From assembly GCF_042434745.1 (NCBI RefSeq), contig NZ_JBHLSS010000032.1: 30,178 nt of DNA; one strand, given 5' to 3'. Origin of the DNA: Azotobacter paspali (lineage in GTDB: Bacteria; Pseudomonadota; Gammaproteobacteria; Pseudomonadales; Pseudomonadaceae). Below, in pieces: positions 24,796 through 30,178 of the stretch. The notes under the pieces are model-generated. The model had not been told where the DNA came from. It made no database searches and saw nothing but the letters and a program-made list of their open reading frames with translations. Each line of letters starts with the position of its first letter. Positions within the stretch are counted from its first letter, which is position 1. The position numbers were made by a program, and so were the translations under genes.

Positions 24796-26184
24796 ATGAC
24801 TTGCGAAGTCAAGGAAAAAGGGCGGGTTGGCACTATCAACCCCATCTTTACCTGTCAACCGGCCGGTGCCCAGTTCGTCAGTATCGGTATCAAGGATTGC
24901 ATCGGTATCGTGCATGGCGGCCAAGGCTGCGTGATGTTCGTCCGCCTGATCTTTTCCCAGCACTACAAGGAAAGTTTCGAGCTGGCGTCCTCTTCCCTGC
25001 ACGAGGACGGCGCCGTGTTCGGTGCCTGCGGCCGGGTCGAGGAAGCGGTCGACGTGCTGCTCAGCCGCTATCCCGACGTGAAGGTAGTGCCGATCATCAC
25101 CACCTGTTCCACCGAGATCATCGGCGACGACGTGGACGGAGTGATCAAGAAGCTCAACGAGGGGCTGCTGAAAGAGAAGTTCCCGGACCGAGAAGTCCAT
25201 CTGATCGCCATGCACACGCCAAGCTTCGTGGGCAGCATGATCAGCGGCTACGACGTAGCCGTTCGGGATGTGGTCAGGCATTTCGCCAAGCGCGAAGCGC
25301 CCAACGACAAGATCAATCTGCTCACCGGCTGGGTCAACCCAGGGGATGTCAAGGAGCTGAAGCACCTGCTCTGGGAAATGGACATCGAAGCCAACGTGCT
25401 GTTCGAGATCGAAAGCTTCGACTCGCCGATCCTGCCGGATGGCAGTGCCGTTTCCCACGGCAATACCACCATCGAGGATCTGATCGACACCGGCAATGCC
25501 CAAGCGACCTTCGCCCTGAACCGCTACGAGGGCACCAAGGCCGCCGAGTATCTGCAGAAGAAATTCGAGATTCCGGCGATCATCGGCCCGACCCCGATCG
25601 GCATTCGCAATACCGACATCTTCCTGCAGAACCTGAAGAGGGCGACGGGCAAGCCGATTCCCCAGTCGCTGGCCCATGAGCGCGGGGTGGCCATCGATGC
25701 CCTGGCCGACCTGACCCACATGTTTCTGGCCGAAAAGCGTGTGGCCATCTATGGGGCGCCGGATCTGGTGATCGGCCTGGCCGAATTCTGCCTGGATCTG
25801 GAGATGAAGCCCGTCTTGCTGCTGCTGGGCGATGACAACTCCAAATATGGGGACGATCCCCGCATTCTGGCGTTCAAGGGAAACGTCGATTACGACATGG
25901 AAATCGTCACCAATGCGGATTTCTGGGAACTGGAAAACCGCATTAAGAACGAGGGGCTGGAACTGGATCTGATCCTCGGTCACTCCAAGGGCCGTTTCAT
26001 CTCCATCGACTACAACATCCCGTTGCTGCGCGTGGGTTTCCCGACCTACGACCGTGCCGGCCTGTTCCGCTATCCCACGGTGGGCTATGGCGGTGCCATC
26101 TGGCTGGCCGAGCAGATGGCCAACACCCTGTTCGCCGATATGGAACACAAGAAGAACAAGGAATGGGTTCTCAACGTCTGGTAA
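24796..26184 (+). CDS. anfK: Fe-only nitrogenase beta subunit
   Basis: AnfK is the beta chain of the FeFe nitrogenase and contributes half of the P-cluster. The 462-residue frame is complete and equals the length of AnfK of A. vinelandii. The P-cluster cysteines are present: Cys20 in IFTCQPAG, Cys45 in GGQGCVMF and Cys104 in TTCSTEI. The C-terminus HKKNKEWVLNVW is the usual one. AAGAGGGG precedes the ATG, 12 bases after the anfG stop. Without a full alpha subunit and AnfH it cannot support nitrogen fixation on its own; whether it is made depends on what now drives transcription through the truncated cluster. Confidence 0.96.
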   Translation: MTCEVKEKGRVGTINPIFTCQPAGAQFVSIGIKDCIGIVHGGQGCVMFVRLIFSQHYKESFELASSSLHEDGAVFGACGRVEEAVDVLLSRYPDVKVVPIITTCSTEIIGDDVDGVIKKLNEGLLKEKFPDREVHLIAMHTPSFVGSMISGYDVAVRDVVRHFAKREAPNDKINLLTGWVNPGDVKELKHLLWEMDIEANVLFEIESFDSPILPDGSAVSHGNTTIEDLIDTGNAQATFALNRYEGTKAAEYLQKKFEIPAIIGPTPIGIRNTDIFLQNLKRATGKPIPQSLAHERGVAIDALADLTHMFLAEKRVAIYGAPDLVIGLAEFCLDLEMKPVLLLLGDDNSKYGDDPRILAFKGNVDYDMEIVTNADFWELENRIKNEGLELDLILGHSKGRFISIDYNIPLLRVGFPTYDRAGLFRYPTVGYGGAIWLAEQMANTLFADMEHKKNKEWVLNVW

Positions 26185-26347
26185 GGACTATCCAATCCTT
26201 GTAGTTGGCGCGAGAGGGCAGCGGGCTGCATCGCTGTCCTTCTCGCTGATCCCTATGCCGCTGTGTCTGGTGCATCCGCTTGCCGGGTCGGACGGTGGAT
26301 ACACCTTTTTCCGACGGCGCGGACAGGCTGGACTCGAAGAGGCTTCT

Positions 26348-27085
26348 ATGAAAATCGCGGCTTATCTCGATTGGCATGGAGACATGGCCGGTCTCTACAC
26401 GGCCGGCAGGTTCCAGCTCTACGAAAAAGACGACGAACACTGGATTTTGAAAAGGCAGGTTCCGCTCGCAATCTCGGCGGAGATGAATATTCCCGAGGTG
26501 AAGCAGGCCCTGCGCGAGGCCGTGGTCCATCTGGAGGACTGCAAGACCCTGCTGTCCGCCGAGGTGCGCGGCCTGCTGTATTCCCTTCTGCAGGAAGAAA
26601 TGGGTTTTCGGACCTGGAAGTCGCAGGGCTCCCTGCACGAACAACTGGACAACGTGGCCCGCAACGAGCTGGATCTGGCGCACAGGGAGGTTTTGGCCGC
26701 CGCCGAGGCCGAGAAGACCGCGGCGCAGGCGTCCGCCGGCAGCTGCGCGGGCGGAGGCGGCGGCGGGAAACGGCGTTCCGCGGCCGGCGCCCCGGAGCCC
26801 GAATCCATCCCGCAGCCGGAATGCCTAGGCGAAGGCCGTTACCGCCTCGACCTGGAGGCCGCGCTCAAGGGCAACAAGGAGCTCAATTCCCGCCAGGTAC
26901 TGATCCCCTTTCTGGAAAACACCGCTTTCCGCGAGATCGAGATCTTCTGCGATCACGTCCCGCGCTGGTTTTCCCACAAGCTCGACGAACTCAACCTCAG
27001 GGCCGAGTCCGAGGAGCTCACCGGTCCGAAAAAGGGCCTGAAGCTGCGTGTTCTACCTGGGTCGGAGGCCGCGCCGGCCGGCTGA
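26348..27085 (+). CDS. anfO: Fe-only nitrogenase accessory protein AnfO
   Basis: AnfO is a small cytoplasmic protein encoded downstream of anfK in FeFe nitrogenase operons and needed for diazotrophic growth with that enzyme; its biochemical role is not settled. The 245-residue frame starts MKIAAYLDWHGDMAGLYTAGRFQLYEKDDEHW and contains NIPEVKQALREAVVHLEDCKTLLS and a central Gly-rich linker (SCAGGGGGGKRRS, about 136-148). The C-terminal part has IEIFCDHVPRWFSHKLDELNL. It looks intact. The 163-base gap after anfK holds no gene. Confidence 0.92.
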   Translation: MKIAAYLDWHGDMAGLYTAGRFQLYEKDDEHWILKRQVPLAISAEMNIPEVKQALREAVVHLEDCKTLLSAEVRGLLYSLLQEEMGFRTWKSQGSLHEQLDNVARNELDLAHREVLAAAEAEKTAAQASAGSCAGGGGGGKRRSAAGAPEPESIPQPECLGEGRYRLDLEAALKGNKELNSRQVLIPFLENTAFREIEIFCDHVPRWFSHKLDELNLRAESEELTGPKKGLKLRVLPGSEAAPAG

Positions 27086-27133
27086 AATCCCATCCCGCGA
27101 TCCATCCTTTCAACGACGGACAGGAGTCTTTCC

Positions 27134-27514
27134 ATGAGCGTTTCCCAAGATAACTACCTGCTCTATTTCGCCTACGGCGTGGATATGAACCCGGAACACA
27201 TCGCGGCCCGTTGCGACGAGCCGCAAGTGTTCATGGTGGCTCATTTGCCCGATCACGCCCTGGCCTTTTTCGGATATGCCGACAAGGCCTGCTCGACCCG
27301 CGCGGGCAGGCGAGGCTCGTGCCGTCCGACTCCGGTCACTCCGGGCGTCGGCGGGCACCCCGCCGACTGGCGGGACGATCGAGTGCCCGGCTACATGGCG
27401 CGCCGGCGCCTGACCGGGCCCTGGCCCTTCTCCGACCGACGCTCGGAGTGCTCCCTGGACGGTTGGCGAGTCGACGTGGCGCCGGGCCGGACAATCGGAT
27501 TCGGGAACGTTTGA
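27134..27514 (+). pseudogene. Broken gamma-glutamylcyclotransferase-like gene in the anfR position
   Basis: The first 40 residues (MSVSQDNYLLYFAYGVDMNPEHIAARCDEPQVFMVAHLPDHALAFFGY) resemble the GGCT-like fold with its FAYG(S)NM motif. From about 27290 the frame becomes arginine- and proline-rich. Family-like pieces appear in alternative frames (QARLVPSDSGHS, then DDRVPGYMARR), so at least two indels have broken it. It lies directly after anfO, the place of anfR in the A. vinelandii anfHDGKOR operon. The identity with anfR is inferred from position, not sequence memory. Confidence 0.65.
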
Positions 27515-27557
27515 CCATCCACGGCTCGGAGGACAGCGCGCCACCTGGCGGTCGCTG

Positions 27558-27857
27558 GAGCCTTCCTCGTTGCGTTCGCGCCGTCATCGCTGCTGCAGCA
27601 TCCCGCTCGCCTGCGGCTGTCCGGGTTCCGCTGCTCCTCCCGCGGGGGTGGCCCAGTGCCTGCCGCATCTTCCGGTAGCGTTTTCCACCTTGTCGGTCGG
27701 ATTTGGTGACAGGACGTCGGGAGAGGGCTTTTCATCGGCAGGGGGCCGCTCCATGGCTGCCGGGCAGGGCGGAAACGTCGCCTGTCCGGAGAGGCGTCGG
27801 TTTCCGGCCGGATGCGCTCGAATGAAGTCCCATGCCGCTGTTCAACTTCCGAGGCAC
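27558..27857. repeat. Right copy of the duplicated PAS-gene/desA junction (decayed)
   Basis: These bases resemble the left copy in the same order. GCCTTCCTCGTTGCG is at 27559; GTGCCTGCCGCATCTTCCGG is at 27656. CTTTTCATCGGCA with CCATGGCTGCCGGGC spans 27728-27765, GTCCGGAGAGGCGTCGGTTTCC lies near 27784-27806, and the exact block TTCAACTTCCGAGGCAC is at 27841-27857, followed by the real desA start. It is therefore a broken copy of the PAS-GGDEF-EAL gene 5' region plus the desA leader. Its own coding potential is lost. Confidence 0.8.
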
Positions 27858-27864
27858 ACAACGC

Positions 27865-29055
27865 ATGTGGTACGACGGTTTTCTCGATCCGACGCCCTGG
27901 CAGCTCATCGTGGTGACCTTGCTGCTCACGCACTTGACCGTGGTCAGCGTCACCGTGTACTTGCACCGTTATTCGGCGCATCGCGCGCTAAAGCTGCATC
28001 CGGCCGTGAAGCACGCCTTCCGCTTCTGGCTGTGGCTGACCACCGGCATGAACACCCGCGAGTGGACCGCCGTCCACCGCAAGCACCACGCCCGCTGCGA
28101 GACGCCGGAGGATCCGCACAGCCCCCGTTACAAGGGACTGGCGAACGTCCTGTGGCGGGGCGCCGAACTGTACAAGGAGGAAGCGGGCAATGCCGAGACG
28201 CTGCGTATCTACGGCAAGAATTGTCCGGACGACTGGATCGAGCGGCATGTCTATTCGCGCTTCCCCAACGGCGGCGCGATGCTCATGCTGCTGATCGACC
28301 TGGCGTTGTTCGGCGCGTTCGGCCTGAGCGTCTGGGCCGTGCAGATGCTGTGGATTCCGTTCTGGGCCGCCGGCGTGGTCAACGGCCTCGGCCATGCCGT
28401 GGGCTATCGCAATTTCGAATGCCGCGACGCCGCCACCAATCTGGTGCCCTGGGGCATTCTGATCGGCGGCGAGGAGCTGCACAACAACCACCATACCTAT
28501 CCCGGTTCGGCCAAGTTGTCGGTGCGTCCCTGGGAGTTCGACATGGGCTGGGCTTGGATTCGCCTGCTGGTCTTGCTGGGGCTCGCCGAGGTCAAGCGCA
28601 CCGTGCCGGTCGCCCACCGGGTGGCGGACAAGCGTCATCTGGACATGGACACCGCCAGGGCTATTCTCAACAACCGCTTCCAGATCATGGCGCACTACCG
28701 TAGCCGGGTAATCGCCCCGCAGGTGCGCATGGAGGCGGCCCGGGCCGAGGCCTCGGTGCGTCACCTGTTCCACCGGGCCAAGGGCCTGCTGGCGCGCGAG
28801 ACCAGCCTGCTCGAGGCGCGCCAGCAGGCGCGCATCCAGTCGCTCCTCGAACAGAGCCAGACGCTCCGGGTGGTCTACGAACGACGCCTGGCGCTGCAGC
28901 AGGTCTGGACCCGGACCAGCGCCAACGGCCATGAGATGCTCGCCGCGATCCGCGCCTGGGTGCACGAGGCGGAGGCCAGCGGCATCCAGTCCCTGCACGA
29001 GTTCGCCGAACACCTGAAGACCTACTCGCTGCGTCCTGCCCCGACCCTCGCTTGA
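27865..29055 (+). CDS. desA: Phospholipid/acyl-CoA delta-9 desaturase, DesA-like
   Basis: This is a 396-residue membrane fatty-acid desaturase that introduces a cis double bond into acyl chains, probably on membrane phospholipids as for Pseudomonas DesA. The three diiron histidine boxes are complete: HRYSAH (34-39), HRKHH (71-75) and HNNHH (206-210). Hydrophobic segments lie at about 12-32, 50-62 and 138-175. The start is set at ATG 27865 (MWYDGFLD, as in DesA homologues), ten bases after GAGG. An upstream ATG at 27832 would add 11 residues encoded by the repeated leader (FNFRGT) and is less likely. The C-terminal third is helical with many basic residues. It is intact. Confidence 0.93.
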   Translation: MWYDGFLDPTPWQLIVVTLLLTHLTVVSVTVYLHRYSAHRALKLHPAVKHAFRFWLWLTTGMNTREWTAVHRKHHARCETPEDPHSPRYKGLANVLWRGAELYKEEAGNAETLRIYGKNCPDDWIERHVYSRFPNGGAMLMLLIDLALFGAFGLSVWAVQMLWIPFWAAGVVNGLGHAVGYRNFECRDAATNLVPWGILIGGEELHNNHHTYPGSAKLSVRPWEFDMGWAWIRLLVLLGLAEVKRTVPVAHRVADKRHLDMDTARAILNNRFQIMAHYRSRVIAPQVRMEAARAEASVRHLFHRAKGLLARETSLLEARQQARIQSLLEQSQTLRVVYERRLALQQVWTRTSANGHEMLAAIRAWVHEAEASGIQSLHEFAEHLKTYSLRPAPTLA

Positions 29056-29129
29056 GCTTGAGGCAGCGCGGCGAACTTTGCCGGCCGCCGTCGATCCGGT
29101 GGCTTGCGCCCGTCGGAGCGATGGCTGGT

Positions 29130-29326
29130 TCAGCTTGAGGGACTACGCCCAGTCGCATGGCTGCGAGATTCTGGTGCTCGACCAGGAGCGCCTGTCGCCC
29201 GAGCAGGAGATGGTGCAAGACCTCATGACCATCACGCACGGTTGCTCCGCTCGACTGCATGGACTGAGGAACTACCGCAAGCAGCTCGATGAGGCGCTGA
29301 AGGCGGCGCAGCCGCCATGCACCTGA
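29130..29326 (+). pseudogene. C-terminal remnant of IS607-type serine recombinase (tnpA)
   Basis: The frame reads SLRDYAQSHGCEILVLDQERLSPEQEMVQDLMTITHGCSARLHGLRNYRKQLDEALKAA. This is the typical end of IS607-family TnpA resolvases (catalytic-domain strand, then the 'DL ... F/CSARLYGLR' helix). The N-terminal part with the catalytic serine is missing; upstream sequence is the end of desA. The stop overlaps the tnpB start, as is usual in IS607 elements. Confidence 0.8.
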
Positions 29327-29576
29327 CCCACCAGATCGCCCTGTGCCCGACGGCCGAGCAGGTGGACTACTACGGGACTACAACGCCGCGTGCAACCTGA
29401 AACGGCTGGCAACCGAAACTGCCCCAGCCGTGGCGAGTCCGGCCGGCAACGGCGGCGCTGCGGCGGGGATGGTCCCCGCCGTAGCCGGGAAAGTGACGCC
29501 TGTCAGAGACGGATGCGGTCGACAAGACGCGCCGGGGCAGGAAGAAAGGCGTGAACATCTTTGTTCATCTTTTTGA
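29317..29576 (+). pseudogene. Internally deleted tnpB (N-terminal 19 codons joined to C-terminal 66)
   Basis: ATG 29317 begins MHLTHQIALCPTAEQVDYY, a TnpB-type N-terminus. The frame then meets, in another register, DYNAACNLKRLATETAPAVASPAGNGGAAAGMVPAVAGKVTPVRDG ... HLCSSF to TGA 29574-29576, the conserved TnpB tail after the last RuvC aspartate. About 300 residues are missing. GGACTAC occurs on both sides of the junction (29364-29370 and 29375-29381), so a slippage- or recombination-type deletion is likely. A TGAACA-TCTT-TGTTCA hairpin followed by TCTTTTTG (29552-29574) ends the frame. The 3' part of the gene, where omega RNAs of TnpB elements are encoded, is kept. Confidence 0.8.
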
Positions 29577-29593
29577 TAGCAGAAATAATAAGA

Positions 29594-30105
29594 TGACGAA
29601 AGTCACCCTGGCGCTGGCTGTGGCGGCCGGTATTGTGGGCTTGTCGGCGACTCAGCAGGCTGCTGGCGAGCTCTTCAAAGACAGCAAGGCCAGTCTAGAA
29701 CTGCGCAACTTCTACATGAACAAGGATTTCCGCGACGAGGTCAGCAGCGGCCAACCAGCAATCCAAGCAGGACGAATAGGCGCAGGGATTCATCCTGAAG
29801 TACGAGTCCGGTTACACCGAAGGGCCGGTCGGTTTCGGTCTCGACATGCTCGGCCTGTTGGGGGGAAGCTAGATTCGGGGCCGGGCGAGGCGGGAACCGG
29901 TTTGCTGCCGGGCGGCTACAACAACCGTGCGCCGGACGACTACAGCGAACTGGGCGTGACCAGCAAGGTCTGCTTCTCCAAAACCGAAATCAAGGTCGGC
30001 ACCCTGCTGCCGAAGAACCCGGTACTGCTCTACAACGATACCCGCCTGCTGCCGCAAACCTTCCAGGGCGGCAACCTGCAGATCAAGGAAATCGAGGGGC
30101 TTTAA
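29594..30105 (+). pseudogene. OprD-family porin gene, frameshifted and truncated
   Basis: The start MTKVTLALAVAAGIVGLSATQQAAGELFKDSKASLELRNFYMNKDFRDE is a signal peptide followed by the typical OprD beginning. From about 29753 the frame is shifted. The correct reading (KQDE*AQGFILKYESGYTEGPVGFGLDMLGLLG) lies in another frame and contains a TAG where a tryptophan is expected. The first frame resumes at KLDSGPGEAGTGLLPGGYNNRAPDDYSELGVTSKVCFSKTEIKVGTLLPKNPVLLYNDTRLLPQTFQGGNLQIKEIEGL. It stops at TAA 30103, where AT-rich sequence begins. Only about 170 of some 420 residues are present. It was cut from the 3' side, perhaps by another insertion. Confidence 0.9.
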
Positions 30106-30178
30106 CAATTTGATTTAAAAACCATCATAGCTGTGCAATACTACCCAATATGGGTAGATTGGTGAGCATTGGTGAAGC

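Noticed and set aside
24384..25679. anfG reading through into anfK as a fusion protein of 431 residues
   Set aside because: After the frameshift the sequence is an out-of-frame translation of anfK; the true anfG tail is in the other frame.
28685..29260. Minus-strand frame under the end of desA
   Set aside because: Low-complexity arginine/proline/glycine shadow with no family resemblance.

Overview
The window is high-GC chromosomal DNA from a gammaproteobacterium of the Pseudomonadaceae, almost certainly an Azotobacter. It carries genes for the Fe-only nitrogenase (anfD fragment, anfG, anfK, anfO), an AlgE-type secreted mannuronan C5-epimerase, and housekeeping genes of Pseudomonas type (desA-like desaturase, MHYT-GGDEF-EAL protein like MucR, PAS-GGDEF-EAL protein, gabD). 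It also holds many decayed genes and several kinds of small non-autonomous mobile element.

Layout. 1-104: right end of a palindromic repeat element (PRE; my label). 345-2433: TctD/TctE-like two-component system. 2708-3019: small DUF2790-like exported protein behind an AT-rich leader. About 3330-4074: decayed gene. 4393-5991: algE-type epimerase. 6057-6231: short gene remnant ending at PRE copy A (6231-6961). 7039-7725: decayed GntR regulator. 7906-8919: periplasmic sugar-binding-type protein. 8988-9127: 140-bp MITE. 9127-9600: decayed membrane-protein gene. 9776-10741: alpha/beta hydrolase. 11047-11478: small gene with an in-frame amber codon. 11634-12151: two small conserved-looking proteins. 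12527-14596: mucR-like. 14715-15239: PRE copy B. 15712-16629: Tat-exported aldo/keto reductase. 16666-17413: osmC-like gene split by a 283-bp MITE. 17519-18715: cytochrome b561 and cytochrome c'. 18887-20338: gabD. About 20405-21472: FAD oxidoreductase with no ordinary start codon. 21504-23456: PAS-GGDEF-EAL gene. 23553-27514: truncated anf cluster. 27865-29055: desA-like desaturase. 29130-29576: deleted IS607-type tnpA-tnpB remnant. 29594-30105: broken OprD porin.

Main observation. The Fe-only nitrogenase operon is a fossil cut in half. anfH and the N-terminal half of anfD are missing. The remaining anfD half (which keeps the cofactor Cys and His) starts immediately behind a second copy of the desA leader and ribosome-binding site. 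anfG has one frameshift, anfK and anfO are intact, and the GGCT-like gene in the anfR position is broken. The cluster sits between the PAS-GGDEF-EAL gene and desA, which are neighbours in Pseudomonas. Diverged copies of the junction between those two genes flank it on both sides, which points to a duplication or recombination event.

Mobile DNA. PRE has long inverted arms, ends reading CAGGGCAATCGCATGAA, and two complete copies flanked by perfect but different 10-bp direct repeats (TCGGTTCGCG; GGGAAGCGGC). That shows it has transposed. Two other MITE types sit at CTAG sites. One splits the osmC gene and the other supplies the stop codon of a decayed membrane-protein gene. No complete transposase is present.

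Function. The intact genes suggest alginate modification and c-di-GMP signalling (algE, mucR-like, PAS-GGDEF-EAL), membrane lipid desaturation, and periplasmic electron transfer. The number of broken genes (about ten in 30 kb) marks this as a decaying, rearranged stretch.
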